Source: Uliginosibacterium sp. 31-16
GTDB taxonomy: Bacteria > Pseudomonadota > Gammaproteobacteria > Burkholderiales > Rhodocyclaceae
Direction: 5' to 3'
NCBI RefSeq assembly: GCF_030730865.1
Contig: NZ_JAVALZ010000004.1
Span: 124,001 to 188,000 of the forward strand
Length of the DNA stretch: 64,000 nucleotides
The translations under genes and the position numbers were made by a program. The notes below the pieces were generated by a model. It was not told the origin of the DNA. It ran no database searches and saw nothing but the letters and a program-made list of their open reading frames with translations. Each line of letters opens with the position of its first letter. Position 1 is the stretch's first letter. Positions 8,531 through 18,057 of the stretch are shown here, piece after piece.

Positions 8531-10072
8531 ATGCCAAAACTCAATCTCAACAGCATCAGCACTCGACTGATCCTCCTGTTCGTGGTGATCATCACCACCC
8601 TGCTGGCCATCTCCGGCAGCATCAGCTATCTCTCCACCAAACACTCGCTGGAGAGCGCCCTGGAAGAGGATGCCAGCAATGCAGTTGCCCGGATCCAGAC
8701 AAACCTGTCGATGCCGCTGTGGAATTTCGACCAACCCGTCATGGCGGCAACCCTCAAGGCAGAACTGGATGCCGAATTCATCCAGAGCGTGAGTCTGAAA
8801 ACGCCCAAGAACTGGACGCTGATCATCGGTCGCGACAAGGAAGGCAAGCCGGACGAACTGAAAGAGACGCCTGCGGCCACTGGCGACATGCTCAGCAAGG
8901 ATGCCGAGGTGATCTACAAGGAGGGAGACAAATCCCAGACCATCGGCAACATCACCCTGCAGTATTCGCGTGCGGGTGTTGATACGGCATTGCGCGGAAC
9001 CCTCGGCTCGGTCCTGCTGGAGATCGTGATCCTCGACATCGCCCTGATCGTTACGCTGTCTCTGGCACTGCGCCTGATCGTGATTGCCCCGCTGCATGGC
9101 ATTCGAGATGCGCTTCGGAACATCGCCGAGGGCGAGGCCAATCTGACCCATCGCCTGGACACCTCATCCAGCAACGAATTTTCCGAGGTCGCCCACTGGT
9201 TCAACGTTTTTGTCGGGCGTATCCAGGGCGTGATCCGCGAAGTCGGCGAGAGCGTGGCCGAGCAGATCTCGGCCTCCCGCGAGCTGACAGCTGCGGCAGA
9301 CAAGGTCAGCGCCACCTCCCGCCATCAATCCGAAGCCGTGCAATCCACCGCCGCCGCTATTGAGGAAATGTCCGTCAGCGTCAGTCACATCGCCGAGAAC
9401 ACCCATAACGTCGAAAGCGAAACCCGCAGCGCCGCCAGCACCGCCAGTGGCGGCGCCCAGACGGCCCGCCAGGCCGCTGGCGAGATCCGCCAGATTGCCC
9501 AGACCATCACCCAGGTCAGCGAAACTGTCAGTGTGCTGGCCAAGCGCTCCGACGAAATCGGCAGCATCGTCAATGTGATCAAGGAAATCGCCGATCAAAC
9601 CAACCTGCTAGCCCTAAATGCCGCCATCGAAGCGGCCCGCGCCGGCGAGCAGGGGCGCGGCTTCGCCGTGGTTGCAGACGAAGTACGCAAACTGGCCGAA
9701 CGGACCACCGTGGCCACCCAGGAAATCAACACCAAGATCGAAGCCGTGCAGCGCGACACGTCAGATGCGGTGGTCGGGATCAACGACGCCAATCGCAAGG
9801 TAGAGGCCGGAGTCAGGAGCACCAGCGACGTAGCGGAAGCCCTGCAAACTATCGAAGAACAGTCGACCGAAACTGTCGGCCATATTTCTTCGATTTCGTC
9901 CTCGGTTTCCGAGCAGAGCAGTGCCAGCCAGGACATCGCCCGCCATATCGAACGCATCGCCCACAGCAGCGAAGAGAATCAGGAAGTGGCGGAGACCACC
10001 AACCGGCTTTCCGTGCGTCTGTCAGAGATCGCCTCAAGACTGGATGCCACGGTACGCCGCTTCACCGTCTGA
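8531..10072 (+). CDS. Methyl-accepting chemotaxis protein
   Basis: Transmembrane chemoreceptor of 513 residues. A first membrane helix (about residues 12-32) is followed by a periplasmic domain of roughly 125 residues, a second membrane helix (about 158-182), a HAMP region ([16 protein letters not shown]) and the cytoplasmic coiled-coil signalling domain. The hairpin tip is canonical: [20 protein letters not shown] then [18 protein letters not shown], the CheA/CheW contact region. There is no obvious C-terminal pentapeptide for CheR tethering. The small periplasmic domain and the adjacent binding-protein gene suggest indirect ligand sensing through that protein, which is inference. A strong hairpin follows the stop. 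Confidence 0.93.
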   Translation: MPKLNLNSISTRLILLFVVIITTLLAISGSISYLSTKHSLESALEEDASNAVARIQTNLSMPLWNFDQPVMAATLKAELDAEFIQSVSLKTPKNWTLIIGRDKEGKPDELKETPAATGDMLSKDAEVIYKEGDKSQTIGNITLQYSRAGVDTALRGTLGSVLLEIVILDIALIVTLSLALRLIVIAPLHGIRDALRNIAEGEANLTHRLDTSSSNEFSEVAHWFNVFVGRIQGVIREVGESVAEQISASRELTAAADKVSATSRHQSEAVQSTAAAIEEMSVSVSHIAENTHNVESETRSAASTASGGAQTARQAAGEIRQIAQTITQVSETVSVLAKRSDEIGSIVNVIKEIADQTNLLALNAAIEAARAGEQGRGFAVVADEVRKLAERTTVATQEINTKIEAVQRDTSDAVVGINDANRKVEAGVRSTSDVAEALQTIEEQSTETVGHISSISSSVSEQSSASQDIARHIERIAHSSEENQEVAETTNRLSVRLSEIASRLDATVRRFTV

Positions 10073-10087
10073 AACTTCGTTTCCATC

Positions 10088-10114
10088 AGGCCGCCAGCAG
10101 GCGGCCTGTTTCTT
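10088..10114 (+). terminator. Terminator of the binding-protein/chemoreceptor operon
   Basis: Perfect 8-base stem AGGCCGCC / GGCGGCCT with an AGCA loop, then GTTTCTTT, 15 bases after the chemoreceptor stop. Confidence 0.85.
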
Positions 10115-10423
10115 TATTGCCCCCCCCCCGGCAAATCAATTTTTACAAAAACCACGTGCAATCAAAGCCTTGATGCTGTAGAGTGCGCGCCCTTGCAGCG
10201 TTGTTTGTGCGCTGCAAAAGGTTTTTACCCCGCAGTACCCCGTTTCATCGTCCCTGACCCCCCTTCTCACGCATTTCCGCATTCTTCGGAAAATCCAGCG
10301 CGTTTGTCGTACCGGTTGGCGCCGATGTTGTTTGCGCAGCACTGATTGGCTGCGCCGTTTTGCGCCAACTTCCTGCCCCGCCATGCGGAGGCAGACGCTT
10401 TGCGCTTTTTCGATTGGATTGAA
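10115..10423 (+). other. Long gene-free leader upstream of the RhlE-type helicase
   Basis: About 310 bases with no credible gene. It contains a C-tract near 10122, an AT-rich stretch (10135-10180) that could hold a promoter, and a perfect 8-base inverted repeat TTGCAGCG / CGCTGCAA (10193-10217) followed by AAGGTTTTTAC, which looks like an intrinsic terminator. The rest (10227-10423) leads to the helicase start. The layout is compatible with a regulated 5' untranslated region, as known for some DEAD-box helicase genes, but no start of transcription is proven. Confidence 0.5.
10193..10226 (+). terminator. Terminator-like hairpin inside the helicase leader
   Basis: Eight-base perfect stem (TTGCAGCG / CGCTGCAA) with a 9-base loop followed by AAGGTTTTT. 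It lies about 200 bases before the helicase ATG, so it could act as an attenuator if transcription starts upstream of it. Confidence 0.45.
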
Positions 10424-12034
10424 ATGTCGTTTGCTTCACTTGGCCTCAACGAGGCTCTCGTCGCCGCAGTAACCCGCGCCGGCTACACCACTCCCACTTC
10501 CGTTCAGGCTGAAGCCATTCCCGTCGCGCTGACTGGCGCCGACATGATGGTCTCTGCCGCCACCGGCAGCGGCAAGACTGCCGCCTTCATGCTGCCCGCA
10601 CTGGAGCGCCTGACCAAGGCCCCGGCCGCCAAGAGCATCGGCCCGCGCATCATGGTGCTGTGCCCCACCCGCGAACTCGCCCAGCAGGTCGCCAAGGCTG
10701 GCGTCACCTACGGCCGCTCGCTGCAGCGCCTGTCGGTCGTCACCGTCGTCGGCGGCATGCCCTACCCGGCCCAGCTCAAGCTGCTGCGCCAGCCGGTGGA
10801 TGTGCTGGTCGCCACCCCGGGTCGCCTGCTTGATTACATCAAGAGCGGCCGCATCGATTTCTCGCGCATGGAAATGCTGGTCCTCGACGAAGCTGACCGC
10901 ATGCTCGACATGGGCTTCATGGAAGACATCGAACAGATCGTCGCCGCCCTGCCCGCTGGCCGCCAGACCGTGATGTTCTCCGCCACCTTCGGCGGTGAAG
11001 TCGGTCGCCTTGCCGCCAGCATGCTCAACAAGCCGCAGCGCATCGAACTGGCCAACTCCACCGACAAGCATGCCGACATCGAACAGCGCGTGCACTGGGC
11101 CGACGATGCCGGTCACAAGAACCGCATTCTTGACCACCTGCTGGCCCAGCCGGACATGACGCAGGCCATCGTATTCACCGCCACCAAGCGCGACGCCGAC
11201 TGGCTGACTGAAACCCTGGCAGACAAAGGCTTTGCCGCAGCCTCCCTGCATGGAGACATGCCGCAGGCCAAGCGCAACCGCACCCTCACCGGCCTGCGCC
11301 GCGGCGACATCAAGGTACTGATCGCCACCGACGTGGCCGCACGCGGCATCGACGTGCCAGCGATCAGCCACGTGATCAACTACGGCATGCCGATGAAGCC
11401 GGAAGATTATGTGCACCGCATCGGCCGTACCGGTCGCGCCGGCCGCAGTGGCGTGGCCATCACCCTCGCGGTGCCGGCCGAGCGCTTCAAGGTGCGCGCC
11501 ATCGAGCGTTTCACCACCCAGCAGATTCCGGCCTCGGTGATCGAAGGGCTGGAGCCGCGCTTCAAACCCGAACAGCGTTCCAACAGCCGTGGCGGCTTCG
11601 GTGACCGGCCAAACCGTGGTGGTGGCGACCGCCCGCGTTCTTTCGGTGACAAGCCGCGCAGCTTTGGCGATCGCCCCCGTTCCTTCGGTGATCGTCCGCA
11701 GGGTGATCGCCCGCGTTCTTTTGAAGATCGCCCGCGCAGCTTCAGCGACCGTCCACGCACGGAAGGCGCCGCCCCGCGCAGCGCCGAGGAACGTCCGCGT
11801 TTTGACGACCGCCCGAGCTTCAACGAGCGTCCGCGTTCATTCGAGGATCGCCCCCGCAGTTTCAGCGATCGTCCGCGCTCGAATGCCGAGCGCAAGATGG
11901 GCGACCGCCCGCGCAGCTTTGCCGACCGCGACAGCCAGCCGCGCACCTTCTCGCGTGACGCAGCGCCGCGTCAGGACGAGCGTCGCAGCAGCGAAGGCCG
12001 CAGCACGTCCAGCCGTAACCGCTACGATTTCTGA
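10424..12034 (+). CDS. rhlE: DEAD-box RNA helicase, RhlE type
   Basis: ATP-dependent RNA helicase of 536 residues. Visible motifs: Q motif ([13 protein letters not shown] with YTTPTSVQ), motif [12 protein letters not shown], Ia [28 protein letters not shown], and [13 protein letters not shown]. After residue about 385 comes a tail of roughly 150 residues built on a (G/S/E)(D/E)(R/K)PRSF repeat, eight copies in all, rich in Arg, Asp, Ser and Phe. Tails of this sort in RhlE proteins bind RNA nonspecifically and are disordered. The start at MSFASLG matches family N-termini; no strong ribosome site is seen. RhlE proteins act in ribosome assembly and RNA turnover. Confidence 0.92.
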   Translation: MSFASLGLNEALVAAVTRAGYTTPTSVQAEAIPVALTGADMMVSAATGSGKTAAFMLPALERLTKAPAAKSIGPRIMVLCPTRELAQQVAKAGVTYGRSLQRLSVVTVVGGMPYPAQLKLLRQPVDVLVATPGRLLDYIKSGRIDFSRMEMLVLDEADRMLDMGFMEDIEQIVAALPAGRQTVMFSATFGGEVGRLAASMLNKPQRIELANSTDKHADIEQRVHWADDAGHKNRILDHLLAQPDMTQAIVFTATKRDADWLTETLADKGFAAASLHGDMPQAKRNRTLTGLRRGDIKVLIATDVAARGIDVPAISHVINYGMPMKPEDYVHRIGRTGRAGRSGVAITLAVPAERFKVRAIERFTTQQIPASVIEGLEPRFKPEQRSNSRGGFGDRPNRGGGDRPRSFGDKPRSFGDRPRSFGDRPQGDRPRSFEDRPRSFSDRPRTEGAAPRSAEERPRFDDRPSFNERPRSFEDRPRSFSDRPRSNAERKMGDRPRSFADRDSQPRTFSRDAAPRQDERRSSEGRSTSSRNRYDF

Positions 12035-12056
12035 TCGCCAGCCGCTCCGCCGTACC

Positions 12057-12084
12057 AGCAAGGGCCTCTCCGGAGGCCCTTGCT
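12057..12084 (+). terminator. Terminator of the helicase gene
   Basis: Perfect 12-base stem AGCAAGGGCCTC / GAGGCCCTTGCT with a TCCG loop, followed by a short GCGTTTC. It lies 22 bases after the stop codon. Confidence 0.75.
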
Positions 12085-12163
12085 GCGTTTCAGCCGCGTA
12101 GAAACAGCCTCACCCATACCCTCCCGAAGTGCCGCTTCCTGCCTTGCTCTCAAGCCCCCTTGC

Positions 12164-12203
12164 CTGCACAGAGCCACCACACGCGGCTCTCCGGCCACCT
12201 GCC
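12164..12203 (+). repeat. Degenerate copy of the 40-base interspersed repeat
   Basis: The 3' half, CGCGGCTCTCCGGCCACCTG, closely matches the tail of units near 18.1 and 28.2 kb; the 5' half is poorly conserved. Single forward unit in the 240-base gap before purT. Confidence 0.4.
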
Positions 12204-12276
12204 CTCTGCGGCAGATCAGAGCGTCCAGAGCGCTGCGGCGGTAAAATGGCGCCCTTTCCTTCCCCTGCCCGCCGCC

Positions 12277-13473
12277 ATGCACATCGGAACCCCGCTCTCC
12301 CCCTCCGCCACCCGCGTCATGCTGCTGGGCTCAGGCGAACTCGGCAAGGAAGTGATCATCGCCTTGCAGCGCTTCGGCTGCGAGGTGATTGCGGTGGACC
12401 GCTACCCGCACGCACCAGGGCATCAAGTGGCACATCGCTGGCACAGCATCGACATGACGGATGCGCAAGCCCTGCGTGCTCTGGTGGAACTGGAGCGCCC
12501 GCACTTCATCGTGCCGGAGATCGAAGCCATCGCCACCGACGAGCTGGCGCGCATCGAAGCCGATGGTCTGGCCATCGTGGTACCCACCGCGCGCGCCACC
12601 CAGCTGACCATGCACCGTGAAGGCATCCGCCGCCTGGCAGCTGAAGAGCTGGGGCTGCCGACTTCACCCTATGCCTTTGCCGACAGCGAGGAGGAATTGC
12701 GCACCGCCATCGGCCAGATCGGCTATCCCTGCGTGATCAAACCGGTGATGTCGTCCTCCGGCAAGGGCCAGTCAGTCATCCGCAGCGAAGCGGACATCAG
12801 CGCCGCGTGGAACTACGCGGCCACCGGCGGCCGCGTGAAACAGAACCGCATCATCGTCGAAGGCTTCATCGACTTCGACTATGAAATCACGCTCCTCACC
12901 GTACGCGCCAACAACACGGCAGGCGAGATCGTTACCAGCTTCTGTGCGCCAGTCGGCCACGTGCAGGTGCGCGGCGACTATGTGGAGAGCTGGCAGCCGC
13001 AAGCCATGGCGCCGCTAGCCCTCGCCCGCTCGCGCGAAATCGCCGACAAGGTCACTACTGCGCTCGGTGGCCGCGGCCTGTTCGGCGTGGAGCTGTTCGT
13101 CAAAGGCGAGCAGGTCTGGTTCTCCGAAGTCAGCCCGCGCCCGCATGACACAGGACTCGTGACGATCGCCTCGCAACGCTTCTCGGAATTCGACCTGCAC
13201 GCCCGCGCCATCCTCGGTCTGCCGGTCGACACCGGTCTGCGCCGTCCGGCCGCGAGTGCGGTGATTTACGGCAACATGAACGCCAGCGGCATCGTCTTCG
13301 AAGACATCGACGAGGCCCTGCAGGTCCCCGAATCCGACCTGCGCCTGTTCGGCAAACCGGAATCCTTCGAACGCCGCCGGATGGGCGTGGCGGTCGCCAG
13401 CGCCGATGACGTGGAAACCGCGCGGGCGCGCGCCACCGCCTGCGCCAACAAGGTCAAGCCCTGCGAGGCCTGA
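12277..13473 (+). CDS. purT: Formate-dependent phosphoribosylglycinamide formyltransferase 2
   Basis: PurT catalyses ATP- and formate-dependent formylation of GAR in purine synthesis, an alternative to folate-dependent PurN. The 398-residue ATP-grasp protein starts with the typical [18 protein letters not shown], followed by VPEIEAIAT, an ATP-grasp lysine segment [16 protein letters not shown] and the metal-binding [17 protein letters not shown]. The start at 12277 gives a family-typical N-terminus (compare E. coli [16 protein letters not shown]); the 39-residue upstream extension is not conserved. A GNAT gene follows 3 bases after the stop, on the same transcript. Confidence 0.96.
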   Translation: MHIGTPLSPSATRVMLLGSGELGKEVIIALQRFGCEVIAVDRYPHAPGHQVAHRWHSIDMTDAQALRALVELERPHFIVPEIEAIATDELARIEADGLAIVVPTARATQLTMHREGIRRLAAEELGLPTSPYAFADSEEELRTAIGQIGYPCVIKPVMSSSGKGQSVIRSEADISAAWNYAATGGRVKQNRIIVEGFIDFDYEITLLTVRANNTAGEIVTSFCAPVGHVQVRGDYVESWQPQAMAPLALARSREIADKVTTALGGRGLFGVELFVKGEQVWFSEVSPRPHDTGLVTIASQRFSEFDLHARAILGLPVDTGLRRPAASAVIYGNMNASGIVFEDIDEALQVPESDLRLFGKPESFERRRMGVAVASADDVETARARATACANKVKPCEA

Positions 13474-13476
13474 GCC

Positions 13477-13980
13477 ATGCTGCGGATCCGGCCGGAACGC
13501 GCGGAGGATGTCGACGCCATCCGCCGGATCATCGAAAGGGCCTTCGCCGGCCAGACACACAGCAATCAGACCGAGCATCAGCTCGTCGACGCGCTGCGCA
13601 CAGCTGGCGCCTTGAGTGCCTCGCTGGTCGCCGAACAGGCTGGCGAAATCATCGGCCACATCGCGTTTTCTGCCGTGCAGATCAATGGCCGTGACTGCGG
13701 CTGGTTCGGCCTCGCCCCGCTGGCCGTCAGCCCGTCACACCAGCGCCAGGGCGTCGGCAAGAAACTGATCGCCGCCGGGCTGGGTCAGCTCGATACGCTC
13801 GGCGCCCAGGGCTGTGTGGTGCTCGGCGACCCGGCGTACTATGCGCGCTTCGGTTTCCGCCCGCGTGCGGGCCTGTTCCTCGATCAGGTCCCCGCCGAAT
13901 ACTTCATGGCCCATACGGTCACCGATCCCTGTCCGCAGGGCAGCGTAAGCTTTCACCCGGCCTTTGCCCTCTGCGGCTGA
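13477..13980 (+). CDS. GNAT family N-acetyltransferase
   Basis: 167-residue GCN5-related acetyltransferase resembling the YhbS type. The acetyl-CoA pyrophosphate loop is visible as QRQGVGKKLI (about residues 88-97), preceded by the beta-4 segment FGLAPLAVSPSHQ and followed by VVLGDPAYYARFGFRP, a hallmark of this subgroup. It starts 3 bases after purT with no gap for a separate promoter, so it is likely translated from the purT message. Substrate unknown; protein, tRNA-related or small-molecule acetylation are all possible. Confidence 0.85.
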   Translation: MLRIRPERAEDVDAIRRIIERAFAGQTHSNQTEHQLVDALRTAGALSASLVAEQAGEIIGHIAFSAVQINGRDCGWFGLAPLAVSPSHQRQGVGKKLIAAGLGQLDTLGAQGCVVLGDPAYYARFGFRPRAGLFLDQVPAEYFMAHTVTDPCPQGSVSFHPAFALCG

Positions 13981-14009
13981 TCACCCTTCGCCCCCGAAAG
14001 GAGCACAGC

Positions 14010-14699
14010 ATGACACTCCCCCGCCTTCTCTGCAGCGCCCTGCTTGCCTTTTCAGCCACCCTTGCCCAGGCAGGGCTGCTGGACTCGTTCTCCGACAAGG
14101 ATGCCGCGGGAGGCATGCGCGAAGCACTTTCGCAAGGCGCCGAGCAGGCCGTGAAGATGCTTGGCAAGGAGGACGGCTTCCTCGGCAACCCCAAGGTGCG
14201 CATCGAGCTGCCGGGCAGGCTGCAGCAAGCCGAATCCGCGCTGCGCATGATGGGCCAGGGCAAGGCCATCGATGAACTCAAGACCAACATGAACCGCGCC
14301 GCCGAACAGGCCGTGCCGGAAGCCCGCGCGCTGCTGGTCGCCGCGGTGAAACAGATGAGCGTGCAGGACGTGAAGAACGTGCTGACCGGCGGCGAAGATG
14401 CCGCCACGCAATATTTCCGTGAAAAAACCAGCGCGCAACTCTCCACGCGCTTCCTGCCGATTGTCAGCAAGGTCACCGGCCGCCTGGCCGTTGCCCAGCA
14501 ATACAACCAGATCGCCGGCAAGGCTGCCGGCTTCGGCCTGCTCAAGGCGGAGGATGCCAGCGTGGAGCAATACGTGACCAAGCGCGCGCTGGATGGTCTC
14601 TATCTGATGATTGCCGAACAGGAACGCGAGATCCGCCAGAACCCGGCACAGGCGGCCGGCTCACTGGCGAAAAAGATTTTCGGGGCGCTGGGAAATTGA
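14010..14699 (+). CDS. DUF4197-domain exported protein
   Basis: 229-residue protein with a signal peptide (MTLPRLLCSALLAFSATLAQA) and an alpha-helical mature part typical of DUF4197: GLLDSFSDKDAAGGMREALSQ, a KVRIELPGRLQQAESALRMMGQ segment and a C-terminal LDGLYLMIAEQEREIRQNP. Likely periplasmic. The family is widespread in proteobacteria but its role is unknown. A GAAAGGAGCACAGC ribosome site precedes the ATG. It could be the last gene of purT-GNAT-DUF4197 (29-base gap) and is convergent with the exonuclease gene downstream. Confidence 0.85.
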   Translation: MTLPRLLCSALLAFSATLAQAGLLDSFSDKDAAGGMREALSQGAEQAVKMLGKEDGFLGNPKVRIELPGRLQQAESALRMMGQGKAIDELKTNMNRAAEQAVPEARALLVAAVKQMSVQDVKNVLTGGEDAATQYFREKTSAQLSTRFLPIVSKVTGRLAVAQQYNQIAGKAAGFGLLKAEDASVEQYVTKRALDGLYLMIAEQEREIRQNPAQAAGSLAKKIFGALGN

Positions 14700-14734
14700 G
14701 CTAACAGATCGCCAGCAGAGAGCGAACTGGATAA

Positions 14735-15307
14735 CTAGCTCTTCGCCGCCGCCAGTTGCCGCGCCCCGAACACCCAGGGCAGCAACCACGATATCGCCAC
14801 CGCATCATTGAGCGCACGGTGATGGGCGCCGGGCACTTCGCCAAGTCGGGCGAGTGCGCAGGCTTGGCGCAGGCCGACTTCCTGCGCCAGCTGCTGCGAC
14901 CTGGCGAATCTTTGCTTGGCATTCAGATGCGGCAACCCGAGCGGCGTGCCAACCTTGTGACGCAAACACTCCTGCGCCAAGCGGCGCGGCCCGGTCATCC
15001 CCCAGGTGACCCAGTGCGATGCGGACGCAGCATGCCGGTTTACAAAAACCCCCAGCTGGGCAGAAACCGTCGGAAAGAGTGGCGCCGCATCCACTTCGGC
15101 CTGGCTGATGCCGGTTTCGCGAAGGGTGGCGGCGCTCAGGCGTGGCTGCTCAAGCGGCCGCACGAAGGAGCGGAAGGTGGCGAGAATCTGCCCTTCCAGC
15201 GTGATCCAGGCAGCACCGATTTCGATGATTTCCGGTGACGAAGCAGCCTCATGACGCTCATCCGCGCGAATGCTCTCGATATCGACTACAAGCATCTTTT
15301 TGTTCAT
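14735..15307 (-). CDS. DEDD-type 3'-5' exonuclease
   Basis: 190-residue nuclease fold of the RNase T/DnaQ superfamily, closest in style to the KapD/ERI-1-like single-domain exonucleases. The first acidic motif is VVDIESI near the N-terminus, with IIEIGAAWI following; the last motif is AHHRALNDAVAISWL, giving the H and D of a DEDDh site. The second acidic region is less obvious but a tryptophan-containing segment (HWVTWGMTGP) sits where the ExoII motif lies in this subgroup. The ATG at 15307 is preferred (AAGG 7 bases before). Likely acts on RNA or DNA 3' ends; the substrate is unknown. Confidence 0.78.
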   Translation of the reverse strand: MNKKMLVVDIESIRADERHEAASSPEIIEIGAAWITLEGQILATFRSFVRPLEQPRLSAATLRETGISQAEVDAAPLFPTVSAQLGVFVNRHAASASHWVTWGMTGPRRLAQECLRHKVGTPLGLPHLNAKQRFARSQQLAQEVGLRQACALARLGEVPGAHHRALNDAVAISWLLPWVFGARQLAAAKS

Positions 15308-15337
15308 GAACACACCTTGCGCATTGTTTTGTGCCAA

Positions 15338-16282
15338 TCAACCCACCGCCACGATCAGCGTCAGCACCACCGGCGTGGTCACCGCCGCGAGCACGGTGGA
15401 GAGCACCATTGCAGCGGCCGTCGGCCCCTCGAAGGCTTCAAACTGGCGCGACATGAGATAGACATTCACGCCCATCGCCATCGACGAAAGGAGCACCACG
15501 ACCTGCGTCTCCATCGTCGGCAAGCCCAGCAGCCAGGCCAGCCCCCACACGACCAGCGGCAGCACGATGAGCTTCATCAGGCATACCGCGAGACTCTGTC
15601 CGATGCCTTCGCGCACGCTGTACTCGGCCAGGCCCATGCCCAGCACCACCAGCGCCATCGGCGTTGCGGCCGAGCCCACCATGGCCAGCGGCTCAGCCAC
15701 GAGATGCGGCACTGGCCAGCCGGTCAGGCCATACAGCGTACCGGAAACAATCGCCGCAACGATGGGGTTGGTGATCACGCTGCGCGCCGTCTTGGCAAAT
15801 CCTCTGGCCGACAACTCACCATGCCGCGCCCATTCGATGGACACGGTGACGAGCGTCCACAGGATCAGCGCATTGAACACCAGCACCAGCGCCACGCTGG
15901 GCACTGCGGCATCACCGAGTGTGGCCTTGGCCAGTGGCAGGCCGAGCATCACGTTGTTGGAAAAGATGCTGCCCAGCGCGAAGATCGAGCCGGACACCCC
16001 GTCGAGCCGGAACACGCTGGCGGCGACCACGCGGCCGAGACCGAACACGATCATTGCCCCGCCGAAGAAGGCGATCAGCAGGCGCGCATCCACCGGCGGC
16101 AGCTTCGAGAAGTCACTCATGGTGAAGAACAGGAAGGCCGGCAGGGCCAGGCCGAAGACAAACTTCGTCAGCGCATCCGCCACCACCTTGGACCAGCCGC
16201 CCCAGCGGACGATGGCATAACCGGCGAAAATCAGCACGAACAGCGGGGACGCGGCAGCAAGCCGGTCAAGAAAAAGATGCAT
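15338..16282 (-). CDS. AEC family transporter (auxin efflux carrier type)
   Basis: 314-residue membrane protein with about ten hydrophobic segments, beginning MHLFLDRLAAASPLFVLIFAG. It has the AEC pattern of two five-helix halves, a central polar stretch (RHGELSARGFAKTA), the NPIVAAIVSG motif at the start of the second half and GSAATPMALVVLGMGLA. Bacterial homologues transport dicarboxylates such as malonate or malate; the substrate here is unknown. It is 30 bases upstream of the exonuclease gene on the same strand, so both may be on one transcript. Confidence 0.88.
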   Translation of the reverse strand: MHLFLDRLAAASPLFVLIFAGYAIVRWGGWSKVVADALTKFVFGLALPAFLFFTMSDFSKLPPVDARLLIAFFGGAMIVFGLGRVVAASVFRLDGVSGSIFALGSIFSNNVMLGLPLAKATLGDAAVPSVALVLVFNALILWTLVTVSIEWARHGELSARGFAKTARSVITNPIVAAIVSGTLYGLTGWPVPHLVAEPLAMVGSAATPMALVVLGMGLAEYSVREGIGQSLAVCLMKLIVLPLVVWGLAWLLGLPTMETQVVVLLSSMAMGVNVYLMSRQFEAFEGPTAAAMVLSTVLAAVTTPVVLTLIVAVG

Positions 16283-16532
16283 GATGCTGACAGAGGGTCA
16301 AACGGAGAGCCGCCATTCTACGCTCCCCTCGGACTGCACCTGGAAATCCACCTGGAGGCGCTCCGGCAAGAGGTTCCGGAGAAGACCACCACGACCGGTC
16401 TGTCCATCGTTCAACGCCGTTTGCGAATTTGGCTAAAGCATCACCGTCGTGTGCTGCAACGCAGAAAACGGCGCTAAACTGAGCCTCAGACAGCTGCCCA
16501 ACAGACCCCGCCCCCTGTCAGGAGATATTGCA

Positions 16533-18011
16533 ATGTCCTCACGCACCATCCAGGTAAGCCCCTTTGATCTTGTCGTCTTCGGCGGCACTGGCGATCTGGC
16601 CGCGCGCAAGCTGCTGCCCGCCATGTTCCAGCGTGACCGTGCCGGCCAGTTGCCGGATGAGGGACGCATCATCGGCGTGTCGCGCAAGCCGCTGGGCGAT
16701 GAGGGTTACCTGGCCTTTGTCCGCAAGGCCCTCGGTGATCACGTCAAACCGGCAGACCTGGAGGCCGAGGCGGTGACGCGCTTTCTCGCCCGCATCCATT
16801 TCTGTTCGGTCGATGTCACCGGCGAAGCCGGCTGGGCAGAGCTGGCCTCACTGCTGAGCACGGGCGCCGAGCATGTACGCGCCTTCTACTTCGCGGTCAC
16901 CCCCGATCTGTTCGCGCCGATCAGCCAGCGCATCAAGCAATTCGGTCTGGTCACCCCGCAAAGCCGGGTGGTGGTGGAAAAACCGCTGGGCAAGGACGGC
17001 GAAAGCGCCGCCGAAGTGAATGCCGCCGTAGCCTGCGTGTTCGAGGAAAGTCAGGTCTTCCGCATCGACCATTACTTGGGCAAGGAAACGGTGCAGAACC
17101 TGATGGCGCTGCGCTTTGCCAACCGCATGTTCGAGCCGCTGTGGAACAGCACGCATATCGACCACATCCAGATCACCGTGGCCGAAGACCTCGGCGTAGG
17201 CGAGCGTGGCGGCTATTACGACACCTCGGGTGCCGTACGCGACATGGTGCAGAACCACATCCTGCAGTTGCTGTGCCTGACCGCGATGGAACCGCCGGAT
17301 GCCTTTGAAGCCGATTCTGTGCGCGACGAAAAACTCAAGGTGCTCAAGGCGCTCAAGCACATCAATGACCGCAATGCCGAGCACACCACCGTGCGCGGCC
17401 AGTACCGCAGCGGCTCGGTGGCCGGGCAACCGACACCGGGCTATCTCGAAGACATCCGTCAGGAAGAAAGCGACACCGAAACCTTCGTCGCGATCCGCGC
17501 CGAAATCGCCAACTGGCGCTGGGCCGGCGTGCCCTTCTTCCTGCGCACAGGCAAGCGCCTGGCCGCCCGCACCTCGGAAATCGTGGTGAATTTCCGCCCG
17601 ATCTCGCACTCGATCTTCGATCACACCGCAGGGCGCATCAGCCAGAACCGGCTGGTGATCCGCCTGCAGCCGGACGAAGGCATGACGCTCGAAGTCATGA
17701 TCAAGGACCCCGGCCCCGGCGGCATGCGCCTGCGCAGCATCCCGCTGGACATGAGTTTCGCCGAGACCTTCGGCGTGTCAAATCCGGACGCCTACGAGCG
17801 CCTGCTGATGGACGTGATCCGCGGCAACCAGACGCTCTTCATGCGCCACGACGAAGTGGCCGCCGCCTGGCGCTGGGTCGACCCGATCCTCGCGGCCTGG
17901 AGCCACAACGCCCAGCGCGTACACCACTACGCCGCCGGCACCTGGGGGCCGTCCGCCTCGGTCGCCCTGATCGAGCGCGACGGCCGCACCTGGCTGGAAG
18001 ACGCCGAGTAA
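16533..18011 (+). CDS. zwf: Glucose-6-phosphate 1-dehydrogenase
   Basis: NADP-dependent oxidation of glucose 6-phosphate, entry to the pentose phosphate and Entner-Doudoroff routes. The 492-residue protein shows the nucleotide fold FDLVVFGGTGDLAARKLLPA, the active site RIDHYLGKETVQN, EDLGVGERGGYYD and the EKPLGKD lysine motif. The ATG at 16533 has GGAG about 9 bases before it; the 28-residue upstream extension is not conserved. Unlike many relatives, no pgl, edd or eda gene is adjacent. A 9-base stem hairpin follows closely, then copies of an interspersed repeat. Confidence 0.97.
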   Translation: MSSRTIQVSPFDLVVFGGTGDLAARKLLPAMFQRDRAGQLPDEGRIIGVSRKPLGDEGYLAFVRKALGDHVKPADLEAEAVTRFLARIHFCSVDVTGEAGWAELASLLSTGAEHVRAFYFAVTPDLFAPISQRIKQFGLVTPQSRVVVEKPLGKDGESAAEVNAAVACVFEESQVFRIDHYLGKETVQNLMALRFANRMFEPLWNSTHIDHIQITVAEDLGVGERGGYYDTSGAVRDMVQNHILQLLCLTAMEPPDAFEADSVRDEKLKVLKALKHINDRNAEHTTVRGQYRSGSVAGQPTPGYLEDIRQEESDTETFVAIRAEIANWRWAGVPFFLRTGKRLAARTSEIVVNFRPISHSIFDHTAGRISQNRLVIRLQPDEGMTLEVMIKDPGPGGMRLRSIPLDMSFAETFGVSNPDAYERLLMDVIRGNQTLFMRHDEVAAAWRWVDPILAAWSHNAQRVHHYAAGTWGPSASVALIERDGRTWLEDAE

Positions 18012-18023
18012 GCGCCTGCGGCG

Positions 18024-18049
18024 GGGAGGGCTGAATCCGGAGCCCTCCC
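18024..18049 (+). terminator. Hairpin downstream of zwf
   Basis: Nine-base perfect stem GGGAGGGCT / AGCCCTCCC with an 8-base loop, 12 bases after the zwf stop. No T run follows, so it may be a weak terminator or a 3' end stabiliser. Confidence 0.5.
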
Positions 18050-18057
18050 GACGGCAT

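Noticed and set aside
10120-10132. C homopolymer as a phase-variation tract
   Set aside because: It lies between a terminator and the helicase leader, not in a coding start or between promoter hexamers, so no switching mechanism is evident.
15251-16477. Long plus-strand open frame (about 400 codons)
   Set aside because: Antisense to the AEC transporter; composition rich in His, Arg and Gln as expected from a shadow frame in GC-rich DNA, and no ribosome site.
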